Positions 1 through 9,225 of a stretch of DNA of 41,268 nt are shown in pieces. Origin of the DNA: Deltaproteobacteria bacterium. Lineage in GTDB: Bacteria; Desulfobacterota; DSM-4660; Desulfatiglandales; Desulfatiglandaceae. Where the stretch lies: assembly GCA_021163285.1 (NCBI GenBank), contig JAGGXA010000221.1, forward strand, positions 1 through 41,268. The letters run 5' to 3'. Under the pieces are notes generated by a model. That model had not been told where the DNA came from. It worked only from the letters and a program-made list of their open reading frames with translations, and searched no databases. Every line of letters begins with the position of its first letter. Position 1 is the first letter of the stretch. The position numbers and the translations under genes are program-made.

Positions 1-344
1 GCCAGATAGACATAGCATAATTTATATCTGATCTTTGACTGGTAGTTAAGGTAATAATTTATTCGATGGCACTACACATGAAAATCAGTGAATCAACCCC
101 TGAAATTATTGTCTTTTTTTGGAATTTATGGGCAAAAATGACCTTTTTTACTGAAATCTTGTTAAACATGGGCTAACGTAACATTTCAATAAACATGGTA
201 GCCCTTGCTTCAACAGTCCTTCAGGATTCCCTTGCTTATATATCAAAGAACGTTCTGCTCAGCTCCCCCCCCCCTTGACATCTGTATCCTGAATCTGATA
301 GAATATTTTTTTCGTAAAAACTTGCAAATTAAAACTGAGGCTTA

Positions 345-523
345 GGGCTCGCGCAAAAATAACTTAACATTTTGGCATATCATTTTCAGGTTATTTTCGG
401 CAGATTCTAAAGAGCAAAAACCTTGAAATAGTCCCATATTACTGCGCCTTTTGCTTTTTAATATCTACCGAACCTAACCTAAATATGAGCGCCAATTCTG
501 TAAAGTTATTTTTGCGCGAACCC
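345..523. repeat. MITE-like element, family A copy 1 (179 bp, TIR GGGYTCGCGCAAAAATAACTT, flanked by TTA)
   Basis: gggctcgcgcaaaaataactt...aagttatttttgcgcgaaccc; TTA directly before and after; near-identical inverted copies at 12939 and 26254. Confidence 0.85.
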
Positions 524-582
524 TTATCGCGAGTATCAGAAAGCATTTCAATAATACCCAACAAAAGAGAGAAAGGAAATAA

Positions 583-1206
583 ATGGGTCTCATAAGCGGC
601 TCGGGAAGCTTTTGCAGGTATGAGGTAAAGGACAGGCCCGGGGAAAGTTTTCTGGAAGGATTGGCTGACAGAATAGGTCGTTACGCCTTTCGGAATCTGA
701 CTGAAAATTCCACGGAAGAACGTTCTGTGGGCTGGGTCAATCTTATGGATATGTTCGATAACCGGTTTTCGGGGCTTGAATTTCTCAAAGAACCTTACAT
801 TACCATGTCCCTGCGAGTAGATGAAAGAAAAGTTCCTGCAACGGCCATCAAAGAGTACTGCCTCGAAGCCGAAGAAAAGATCAAGGCTACTGAAAACCTG
901 GACTTTCTGCCGAAAAGTCGGCGTGTGAACATTAAGGAGGGTATTGAACTTCGTCTTCTTAAAAGGGTAATTCCCGGTTCCAGGGTTTATGATATGATCT
1001 GGAACTACAGTACCGGCCAGCTTATTTTCGCCTGTACCAATGCCAGGCTCTGCGACGAATTTCAGGAACTCTTTCTTCAAACCTTTGAATTCCGTCTTTT
1101 CGCCATGTGCCCCTACACCCTCGGCCGCAAATTTCTTGAACAAAATGGCGAGTCTCCCGATCTAATTGACGGCCTGAGCCCTTCGAATTTCCTGGAGGGA
1201 CCCTAA
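583..1206 (+). CDS. RdgC-like recombination-associated protein
   Basis: Domain pattern from memory: VGWVN, LPKSRRVNIKE, long helix, tFEFRLF...Y C-terminal pattern; RBS agaaagga upstream. Confidence 0.55.
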   Translation: MGLISGSGSFCRYEVKDRPGESFLEGLADRIGRYAFRNLTENSTEERSVGWVNLMDMFDNRFSGLEFLKEPYITMSLRVDERKVPATAIKEYCLEAEEKIKATENLDFLPKSRRVNIKEGIELRLLKRVIPGSRVYDMIWNYSTGQLIFACTNARLCDEFQELFLQTFEFRLFAMCPYTLGRKFLEQNGESPDLIDGLSPSNFLEGP

Positions 1207-1209
1207 AAC

Positions 1210-1731
1210 ATGCAGTTACTTGAAAAAGCGAGAAAAACGGAATACCTGGGAAGGGAATTCCTTGCCTGGCTATGGTTCAGAACGGAAACGGAGAGGGGAA
1301 AATTTAAACTGGGCGATAAGAATGTCGAAATATGGTTTGATGGAAAAATCACGCTTCAAGGGGAAAATGAAAGAGGCCTTGAAACCATTACCTGCAGCGG
1401 CGAATCCCAAGACATGAAAGAAGCCCGTTTCGCCCTGGCGGAAAACAAAGAGATTGTTCAAGCCACTCTTGTACTCAACATTGGCGACAACCAGTGGATG
1501 TTTGTTCTGGATTCCCTCTGGATGAATTTCAAAACGTTCAAGACGCCCAGGATCATCCAGGACAAAAAAGACGATCCGGACGGGCTCTTTTATGAAAAAA
1601 TGTTCCTCATCGAAGAGGCTGTATCTGCCATGGATGGAGTCTACGCAGAATTTATCAAACAGCGTATCTCCCCGGAATGGGCAGAAGAAGAAGTTCCGGC
1701 CCTTGCCGGATGGATCAGGGAAGGCAAATAG
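1210..1731 (+). CDS. Conserved protein adjacent to RdgC-like gene (LGREFLAWLWFRTE motif)
   Basis: Starts 3 bp after the upstream stop; good coding character; probably translationally coupled. Confidence 0.6.
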   Translation: MQLLEKARKTEYLGREFLAWLWFRTETERGKFKLGDKNVEIWFDGKITLQGENERGLETITCSGESQDMKEARFALAENKEIVQATLVLNIGDNQWMFVLDSLWMNFKTFKTPRIIQDKKDDPDGLFYEKMFLIEEAVSAMDGVYAEFIKQRISPEWAEEEVPALAGWIREGK

Positions 1732-1744
1732 AGTATCCTCATAA

Positions 1745-1908
1745 GAGGGTGTCCGAGAATGCCCTTTTTTCCCAAACTCTGCGTTATGTTCAAAAAATTA
1801 TCCCCGGAGGTAAATGAGCTTGAGAGACTCCGATATCGACCATATACCTGCGGTAATTTTTTGAGCAAGCCTTGATTTTGAAAAAAATTTCTATTCCCGG
1901 ACAGCCTC
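1745..1908. repeat. MITE-like element, family B copy 1
   Basis: gagggtgtccgagaatgccc...ctattcccggacagcctc; similar copies at 6384, 18167, 25163, 37314. Confidence 0.8.
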
Positions 1909-1983
1909 CTGTAAACTAGATTAGCCGCTCCTCAAGATCAGATTAGCCCGGTTCCTTCGATATTCATAATTCCCTGTTCGATA

Positions 1984-3108
1984 TCATTCCGGTTTATCCG
2001 GGGTAGGATTAATGACGCATGATAAAGCCTTATCTTCAAAAAGACGGCCTATACAGCCCTTGTTGCACCCTTGACATACACATATCTCCTTCTCTTTTCC
2101 CGTCATAACCTTTATCGGAAAATCGGCATCAGCTAAAAAAGCTCTGCCAAGGGCTATCATATCTGCTTTGCCTTCATCTAAAATCTCTTTTGCCTTATAC
2201 GGGTCTTTGATATTACCGGCTACAATAACCGGTACGCGCGCTCTGATGGCCGCCCTGATAGATGAGGCGTTGTCGGTAAAAATACCCTGAGGCATATCAG
2301 CAGGCTGAATTATCATTTCGTGAGATTCATAGACTCCTCCTGACACATCAATAGCATCAATTCCGTTTTCCACAAGGAGCAGGGCAAATGATTTTGTATC
2401 TTCAATGGTCAGACCTCCGGGAACGAATTCAGCAGAACTTATCCTGTATATAAGAGGAAAATCCTTCCCGACCTCCTTTCTTACACTTTGAACAACTTCT
2501 AAGGGAAATTTCGTTCTGTTTTCAAGAGAACCGCCATATTCATCGCTTCGCCTGTTACTGTAAGGCGAGAGAAACTCGTTTATCAGATAACCGTGAGCTC
2601 CGTGTATCTCAATAAAATCAAATCCGGCTTCTTTTGCTCTGCGCGCCCCCCTGCCGAATGCCTCGATCGTATCCTCAATTTCTTTAAGAGTCATTTCTAA
2701 GGGCATTTCCCGGCATATAGGGCAAGGCAAAGGAGACGGAGCAATCAGCGGAGCCCCCGTGACTGACGAATGGCCCTGCCTTCCGCAATGGAATAATTGA
2801 ATGGCGATTTTCGTTCCGCATTGATGGATTAGATCAACAAGATCCCTTAGACCTTCAATTAATTCATCCTTGTAGATACCGATCTGGTTTGAAAACCCCC
2901 GACCGCCCGGATGCACATATGCAGCTTCGACAATTATAAGGCCGGCCCCTCCTTTGGCTCTTGCCACAAGGTAGTCCTTCAACCTCTCCGTTACAACCCC
3001 GTCGCTGCCGCAATAATTCGTTACCATAGGGGCCATAACAATCTTGTTTTTTACTTCTGACGATCCTACTTTTATAGATCGAAATAATACTTCAAATTTA
3101 TTTTCCAT
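1984..3108 (-). CDS. NADH:flavin oxidoreductase / old yellow enzyme family, with C-terminal Cys cluster
   Basis: KNKIVMAPM, HGAHGYLINEFLSPYSNRRSDEYGGSLENR, CQGCNKGCIGRLFEDKALSCVINP. Confidence 0.9.
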   Translation of the reverse strand: MENKFEVLFRSIKVGSSEVKNKIVMAPMVTNYCGSDGVVTERLKDYLVARAKGGAGLIIVEAAYVHPGGRGFSNQIGIYKDELIEGLRDLVDLIHQCGTKIAIQLFHCGRQGHSSVTGAPLIAPSPLPCPICREMPLEMTLKEIEDTIEAFGRGARRAKEAGFDFIEIHGAHGYLINEFLSPYSNRRSDEYGGSLENRTKFPLEVVQSVRKEVGKDFPLIYRISSAEFVPGGLTIEDTKSFALLLVENGIDAIDVSGGVYESHEMIIQPADMPQGIFTDNASSIRAAIRARVPVIVAGNIKDPYKAKEILDEGKADMIALGRAFLADADFPIKVMTGKEKEICVCQGCNKGCIGRLFEDKALSCVINPTPDKPE

Positions 3109-3122
3109 TGTTTAATCTGTCA

Positions 3123-3194
3123 GGAACGAGGACGAATTAACTTCTCCAACTATGCATTACAGCTTACTTGGGGATGTTATTTCATCCTCGTCCC
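3123..3194. repeat. Family D MITE-like element, internally deleted (72 bp)
   Basis: ggaacgaggacgaattaacttctccaactatgcattacagctta...ggggatgttatttcatcctcgtccc; reverse complement of the ends of the 13121 copy. Confidence 0.75.
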
Positions 3195-3253
3195 TTATTA
3201 TAATTAGCGCTTGAACGAAAACATTATTAATCAAAATAAAACAAGGGGTTATT

Positions 3254-3403
3254 GGGCATCCTTCATTTTGAGGTAAAAGTAGTTGACATTTTTATTGGAA
3301 CTAAAAATTGTAAATTGCAGAAGAGGCTTACAGCCTCTTAAATCAGCGGCAGGATGCCGCTGCCACTTTTCTGTCAAGTGTAAAGTAAAAATGAAGGATG
3401 CCC
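3254..3403. repeat. MITE-like element, family C copy 1 (150 bp)
   Basis: GGGCATCCTTCATTTT...AAAATGAAGGATGCCC TIRs; internal hairpins AAGAGGCttacaGCCTCTT and GCGGCAggaTGCCGC. Confidence 0.85.
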
Positions 3404-3579
3404 GGGAATCCATAAGTTATTACTCTGAATATTGAGCTATTAACCTTCTACCTTTAACCTTCAAACGCGTGAACGGTTACTATTTTTTCTAATGGGCAAT
3501 CCCCTGTGTCCGCCCTGAAATGATAGGCCACTATATGGATCACAGTCTTCCAGCTACATATCCTTTCTGTTTTTCCGGC

Positions 3580-3921
3580 TCAACAGGTTAAGTGGAACCC
3601 CGCTGCCACATTACGGCCTTCCTTATAAAGCCAGTTATAGGTTTGAATTGCCTTTGAAGTGTTCTCAACAATAAGTTCAATTCTGTTTTCTTGAAAAAAA
3701 ATTCTTAAGGACTCCGCCGGTTTCATCAGACCGGGTTTTCCTTTTCCAAGCACAACTATCCTCGGCCTCTCTTTGAGAATATCCTCAACATCGCTAATCT
3801 CAACCCTGTGCCCGCTTTTTCTCCACCAGTCCGGAACAACCTTTCCCTTAATTATTTTAAGATCTCGGGTATATTCCACACCATCAATTACTATTTTCCC
3901 GAAAGAGTACCTTTCAATCAT
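3580..3921 (-). CDS. Mth938-like (DUF498) domain protein
   Basis: MIERYSFGKIVIDGVEYTRDLKI...DWWRKSGH...VVLGKGKPGLMKP pattern. Confidence 0.75.
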   Translation of the reverse strand: MIERYSFGKIVIDGVEYTRDLKIIKGKVVPDWWRKSGHRVEISDVEDILKERPRIVVLGKGKPGLMKPAESLRIFFQENRIELIVENTSKAIQTYNWLYKEGRNVAAGFHLTC

Positions 3922-3930
3922 AATATTTTT

Positions 3931-3988
3931 ATCCTGTGTTGATTAGACAGTCAAGTATTTATCCTGTGTTGATTAGACAGTCAAGTAT
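3931..3988. repeat. Tandem duplication, 30-bp unit x 2
   Basis: atcctgtgttgattagacagtcaagtattt followed directly by atcctgtgttgattagacagtcaagtat. Confidence 0.95.
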
Positions 3989-4181
3989 AATGGATTTGAG
4001 TTCTGACTCCCAGTTTGTGCTTTCATGGATTTCATCAGGAAAGAAAAATCCTTTTTTCCCTTTTCCCGCATGAATATTTTTCTAAAGTTCCGCAGATGCT
4101 TTGAAATGGATTCTGCCCCTACTTTTGAAAAACGAATTTGGTAATTGTGGCTACCAACTTAAATCTGGACAATTTTCGCTT

Positions 4182-4268
4182 TTTGGTGGATTCTTAATCC
4201 ACCCTACAAAGTTACGTTGGGAGCCGGTGTAGGGTGAATTAAGGAGCGTAAGCGACGAATCCACCAAA
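4182..4268. repeat. Short TIR element (TTTGGTGGATTC ... GAATCCACCAAA)
   Basis: Perfect 12-bp terminal inverted repeat around an 87-bp non-coding segment. Confidence 0.65.
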
Positions 4269-4395
4269 GCAACTGTCCCGCCTTACGTTGGCAGTTGCAA
4301 TTGTAACCCGTGAACGGTTATCTTAGATACTTAGATACAGGGGCAGAAACGGATTCTGCCCCTACTGTAATAATTAATTGATTTTGGAGTCAAAC

Positions 4396-4875
4396 ATGTC
4401 TTTTTGGAATCACGGGGTTATCCATAGATATCATGAAGAAAATGATGTTCATACATATCATATTCACGAAGTATATTATGATGAAAATGGATCAATTGAA
4501 GTGTGGACTGAATCAGCAATGGAACCATTTGGGGAAACACCTTACGAGCTTCGTGAAGACATCAGGCATTTTATAAAGGCCTTTCAAAAACCAATATTGA
4601 TAGCGAAGATGAAGGATGGTAAAGAAATTTTGATCCCGGATGAAGAGGCTCCGGAAATAAATCAAGGCCATTATTCTGAATTCCTGGATCGATCATGGGT
4701 AGCCATAGATTATATTTACCAATTTCTTGGATGCCATCCATTGCTGAGAAAAGAAAAAAAACTTCAGGATATTTATTTTAAAGCAGAAAGTGCTCTATCT
4801 GATTTATATCAGGAGGCTGGAAAACTCGAATATGAATCAGAACAAAACCGCAGCAAACAAGGCGGTTGCACCTGA
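4396..4875 (+). CDS. Hypothetical protein
   Basis: ORF 4378..4875; MSFWNHGVIHRYHEEND... is a likely start; coding-like composition. Confidence 0.6.
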   Translation: MSFWNHGVIHRYHEENDVHTYHIHEVYYDENGSIEVWTESAMEPFGETPYELREDIRHFIKAFQKPILIAKMKDGKEILIPDEEAPEINQGHYSEFLDRSWVAIDYIYQFLGCHPLLRKEKKLQDIYFKAESALSDLYQEAGKLEYESEQNRSKQGGCT

Positions 4876-5085
4876 TCGCAGGGGCCGTGCCGCTTTGAAA
4901 GTCTTCAGGTATAACGAAAACCTGAGCATTTAGTCAGTTTTGTGGAAGCCCCTGCGCCAGGTGACTTTTCTTTTAACCTGACAATTTCTTATATTATCAT
5001 AGACTGATGAACCAAGTAAAAGATAAAGGAAAAAGCAAGGTGTCTGGCCTTCATTCATCCTTGATGGAATTTTAAGGAGGTATCA

Positions 5086-6207
5086 TTGAAAAAACTATCC
5101 AAATATCGATCCGAATTTCCAATTACTGAAAAATATACTTACTTGAATAATGCCGCTATTTCAGCCCCGTCAACGAGAGTGGTCAAGGCAGTAGAGGCCA
5201 TCTACGGGGAATTCAGCCGTTGCGGGATTGATTGTGGTTCTGCCTGGATAGAGAGGATTACCGAGGTCAGGGAACTTTTTGCACGGCTTATTCATGCGGA
5301 TCCTGATGAAATTGCCTTTACCGGAAATACCTCGGAAGGTCTGAGCGCAATTGCTGCGGGCCTTAAATGGAAAAAGGGAGACGTGGTACTTATCCCGGAA
5401 CCTGAATTCCCGGCCAATGTCTATCCCTGGATGAATCTTGAAAGGCATGGCGTTAAGGTAACCTTTATTCAGAGAAGGGATGGAAGACTGGATATTGAAG
5501 ACCTGAATAAGGCCCTGCAACCCAAAACCCGCTTGATTTCTCTAAGCTCAGTCGATTTTGCAGGTGGTTTTCGTTCTGATCTGAAAGCAATGGGGAGTTT
5601 TTGCAAGGAAAAAGGTATACTTTTCTGTGTTGATGCCGTTCAAAGCCTGGGGGTTATCCCAATGGACGTCAAAAAATACGGTATCCATTTTTTGTCTGCG
5701 GGCGGTCATAAATGGCTCATCAGCTCCATGGGATGTGCCGGATTATTTATCTCAAAGGATGTGGCTGATCTCCTTCATCCCGAAATTGTCGGCTGGAAAA
5801 GTGTAGTAGACGACAATAATTTTTTCCGGATCGATTTTGATCTGAAACCAAACGCCCTCCGTTTTGAGCCAGGGACAATGAATGTAGCGGGAATTTATGC
5901 CCTTGGTGCTGCAATAGACCTGCTCCTTGAGGCGGGTATAGATAAGATATACCGGCATGTTATGGATATAATTGACTACCTCGTTGAAGGTCTGAAGGGT
6001 AAAGATATAATCATAAAAACACCTATGGGTCAAAAAGAACGTTCCGGTATATTCAGTTTTGTCCCTGCGTCTGACCCTGAAGCGCTTATCAAATCGTTTC
6101 AGGAGAAAAAAATTATAGCTTCTCTAAGAAACGGTATGATACGGATTTCTCCACATTTCTATAACAACATAGAGGACATAGATCTGCTTTTAAAGGCCTT
6201 TCATTAA
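5086..6207 (+). CDS. Aminotransferase class V-fold PLP enzyme (cysteine desulfurase-like)
   Basis: YLNNAAISAPS, CVDAVQSLGVIPMDVKKYGIHFLSAGGHKWL (PLP Lys motif); TTG start with aaggaggt RBS. Confidence 0.88.
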   Translation: MKKLSKYRSEFPITEKYTYLNNAAISAPSTRVVKAVEAIYGEFSRCGIDCGSAWIERITEVRELFARLIHADPDEIAFTGNTSEGLSAIAAGLKWKKGDVVLIPEPEFPANVYPWMNLERHGVKVTFIQRRDGRLDIEDLNKALQPKTRLISLSSVDFAGGFRSDLKAMGSFCKEKGILFCVDAVQSLGVIPMDVKKYGIHFLSAGGHKWLISSMGCAGLFISKDVADLLHPEIVGWKSVVDDNNFFRIDFDLKPNALRFEPGTMNVAGIYALGAAIDLLLEAGIDKIYRHVMDIIDYLVEGLKGKDIIIKTPMGQKERSGIFSFVPASDPEALIKSFQEKKIIASLRNGMIRISPHFYNNIEDIDLLLKAFH

Positions 6208-6383
6208 ATACAGCGTAACCCTGTTCACAGGTTCAAGATTAATCGTTCATACCAAGGGGTGCGAATTTACGGGAACGAATGGCATGCAGTTAGGCCACCC
6301 GGCAAAAAATTGACGGGCCGGGTGGTGTCTGTCGCCCCGATGGGGCTTATACAGTACCGCAGGGAAGATAGATAATAGCCTGC

Positions 6384-6548
6384 GAGGCTATCCGAGAATG
6401 CCCTTTTCCCTAAACTCTGCGTTAAGCGATAACAGTCATCTTCGGAGGCAAGGGAGCTTGTGTGACTCCGATATCAACTATATGCCTGCAGTAATTTTTT
6501 TCGCAAGGCTTGATTATGAAAAAAATTGCTATTTTCGGGCAGCCGCCT
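6384..6548. repeat. MITE-like element, family B copy 2
   Basis: gaggctatccgagaatgccctttt...ttgctattttcgggcagccgcc. Confidence 0.8.
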
Positions 6549-6615
6549 GGGGTAGAAACCCCGGGCGGCAAATGGCCGAAACGATGATAAAGGCACAAAA
6601 AAGGCGTCTGCATTT

Positions 6616-8391
6616 ATGAAAAATAGTCCTTCCTGGAATCTTTCTGAAATATATCGAGGGGCTGAAGACCCGGAACTTTATAAAGACCTGAATGCAGCTT
6701 ACGTGAGAGCCGTTTCTTTTTGTCTTTCATATAAGGACAAAATAGATGATACGGCGCTGGATGCCCGGACACTCTGTTCAGCCATCAAAGAATATGAATC
6801 TATTCATGAACAGGGTTTGAAACCCAAAGTCTTTGCCTTTCTAATCTACTCATCAAATACTCTGGATAACAAATATCAAAGCCTGTTTCAGGATGTCAGC
6901 GAAAAATGGCATAAAATCTTAAACGAAACCGCCTTTTTTATCCTTGAGTTAACTGCTCTTCCTGAAACTCTGTTATCAGAGTTGGCTTCTCACCCCTGTC
7001 TTTCAGATTATCGCCATTTTCTCCTCCGGCTGATCCCGAAAAAACCCTATACCCTGAGTCTTGAGGAAGAAAAAATCATCAAAACCAAAGAGCTTTCCGG
7101 AAAGCAGGCTTTTGCATTACTCTACGACGAACTTATCGGATCCCTTTCTTTCCCAGTGGAGATTAATGGCAAGATTAGGCAATCAGGCATTGATCAGATA
7201 CGACACGTGCTTCAGTTACCTGACCCCCTGTTACGGGAAAAAACACTTGATATATATTTGCACCGGCTCGGGGAGCATGAAATAGTATTTAAAAATATCA
7301 TTAATGCCTTAATGCTGGATTATCACCAGGAAGAAAGAATAAGGGGGTTTTCATCTCCGATGCACAACATGCACCTCTTAAATGAGGTAAATGAGGAGAT
7401 GATTGAGACGATGATGATGGTTACAGAGGAAAATTATCCTCTTATAAGGAGGTACTTTCGTACAAAGGCCGAACTGCTCGGCCTGAAAAGGTTAAAAGTC
7501 AGCGACATCTTTGCTCCCTTACAAGAAGAGACATTTCATATCACATTTAAAGATGCAACAGAAATTGTGCTTGATGCCCTGAAAGGGCTTGATCCCGTTT
7601 TTTATTCTATCGCATCCGATTTATTTAAAAAGAAAAGGATAGACGCAGAAACAAGAAAAGGCAAACTGAACGGGGCTTTTTGCAAGTGCGGTCCACCGTC
7701 TCAAGCCCCATACATCTCCATGGCTTACTCAGGGAATATAAAAGACATTATCACACTTGCCCATGAACTGGGGCACGGGATTCATTACAGACTTGCCTCA
7801 AAACAGAGTTACCTGAACTTTGAACCGCGGCCGGTCATTGCGGAAACGGCATCTACATTTTTTGAACTTGTCATCAATGCTCACCTTTTGGAAAAAGATG
7901 AATTTCAGGACTGGAAATATAGACTTGTCGCATCACAGATAGAAGGGTTTTATATTACCATCTTCCGTCAAAATGTGCTTACACGTTTTGAACTGAGCAT
8001 GCATAATTTACGGCGGGATCACCGGCTGACGGGGGAAGAGATCTCTAATATCTGGCGGGAAGAAAATTACAGGCTTTTTGGGGAAACAGTTGAAATAACA
8101 CCGGCCTGCAAATGGGGCTGGATTTCGATCCCCCATTTTATACACCTGCCCTTTTATTGCTACAGCTATATATTCGGTAACCTTCTTGCTATAATCCTGT
8201 ATCAAAACTACATAGACTATGGATGGAATTTTCTTGAAAAGGTTATTGAAATTCTAAGCGGCGGGTCCTCCCGGCCTTCCATTCAAATACTAAACGAGAT
8301 CGGCCTTGATCCCCAAAACCGCTCCTTCTGGGAAAAGGCATTTGATTATATCGGCAGGATGGTAGATTTTATGGAAAAATCCAAAAGATGA
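6616..8391 (+). CDS. M3 family oligoendopeptidase F
   Basis: HELGH zinc motif in TLAHELGHGIHYRLA; typical length of 591 aa. Confidence 0.92.
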   Translation: MKNSPSWNLSEIYRGAEDPELYKDLNAAYVRAVSFCLSYKDKIDDTALDARTLCSAIKEYESIHEQGLKPKVFAFLIYSSNTLDNKYQSLFQDVSEKWHKILNETAFFILELTALPETLLSELASHPCLSDYRHFLLRLIPKKPYTLSLEEEKIIKTKELSGKQAFALLYDELIGSLSFPVEINGKIRQSGIDQIRHVLQLPDPLLREKTLDIYLHRLGEHEIVFKNIINALMLDYHQEERIRGFSSPMHNMHLLNEVNEEMIETMMMVTEENYPLIRRYFRTKAELLGLKRLKVSDIFAPLQEETFHITFKDATEIVLDALKGLDPVFYSIASDLFKKKRIDAETRKGKLNGAFCKCGPPSQAPYISMAYSGNIKDIITLAHELGHGIHYRLASKQSYLNFEPRPVIAETASTFFELVINAHLLEKDEFQDWKYRLVASQIEGFYITIFRQNVLTRFELSMHNLRRDHRLTGEEISNIWREENYRLFGETVEITPACKWGWISIPHFIHLPFYCYSYIFGNLLAIILYQNYIDYGWNFLEKVIEILSGGSSRPSIQILNEIGLDPQNRSFWEKAFDYIGRMVDFMEKSKR

Positions 8392-8680
8392 TCGACAGGA
8401 ACGTAAAGCGCATTTTTGGTAAAAATATCATCATGATTTGCTGATAATATCTTTTGGATTATTGCCGTGGTTTTACCGACGCCTCGCTGGCCGGTAATAA
8501 TTGAAAATCTGCTCGCAAGCGGGTATTTTTCAAGAAAATACCGTTTGTAAGGTTTGTTGAAGGACGATGCATAAAACATAAATGTACGTCACGCCCTTTC
8601 AGGGCTGATAATATAATAACTTTTTCATATTGCACCCGTTCCCTGCGGTCTGCTTGAATTTTTCTTGACAACTGATCTGA
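8346..8680 (-). pseudogene. AAA/DUF4143-type ATPase N-terminal remnant
   Basis: LSRKIQADRRERVQ in one frame, then YLEKYPLASRFSIITGQRGVGKTTAIIQKIL (Walker A) in another; C-terminal part absent. Confidence 0.5.
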
Positions 8681-8760
8681 CATTCGGTTATTAATAACTA
8701 TACTGTAGCAAGAAGCTGCTCATGTAAAATATAAACAACAATAAAATATTAATTCAGTAA

Positions 8761-8817
8761 AGCCAGGAAGGTTTTAAGAGGGGCAAAATGTCCTGTTAAT
8801 CTTTCTGGCTTTTTTTT
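8761..8817 (+). terminator. Rho-independent terminator-like hairpin
   Basis: agccaggaaggtt ... aatctttctggct followed by tttttttt. Confidence 0.6.
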
Positions 8818-8937
8818 GTTTTCAGTAGCAGGCAATTTTTTAAAACCGACGCAAACAGCCTGTTTTAAGTGCCGGGAAGAGCCGAACAGAGGTAAAAACA
8901 AACGTAAAAGAATGATTATTTGATATGAGTGCTAAAA

Positions 8938-9109
8938 AAAGTATGAGCTTCCTTTGGCAAGGGAGACTGTTTATGACACTTATATCGATTTTTCAACAAA
9001 GGAAGAATATCCGTTTACCGCAAGAACCAACGCGGACGGAATAGTGAAAAACCGTATTGTGCAGCCGGGTATCTGGTGGGACAGGATTCCGTTGAAAAAA
9101 GAGCGCTAA
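8938..9109 (+). pseudogene. C-terminal remnant, possibly of a DUF4198/NikK-like periplasmic protein
   Basis: Frame reads KYELPLARETVYDTYIDFSTKEEYPFTARTNADGIVKNRIVQPGIWWDRIPLKKER* just after an upstream in-frame stop. Confidence 0.3.
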
Positions 9110-9225
9110 GGCATATCAGAGTGTGATGTTAATCAATATGCCGCCATAATTGACCTTTGAGGCAAGGGGTGCGGATAAAATAGAAAGAGTGTTTAAATTA
9201 TCAATCTAAAAAAGGAGAAAAAACT

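Noticed and set aside
265-276. Poly-C tract of about 10 nt
   Set aside because: Intergenic with no gene start close enough to argue phase variation from sequence alone.
439-1143. Long minus-strand ORF (234 aa)
   Set aside because: Antisense to the RdgC-like gene with RBS; composition fits the plus-strand frame; starts partly in MITE sequence.
6398-6619. Small ORFs sharing peptides with 24964..25251, 18200..18427 and 37328..37525
   Set aside because: Translations of family B repeat elements, not real proteins.
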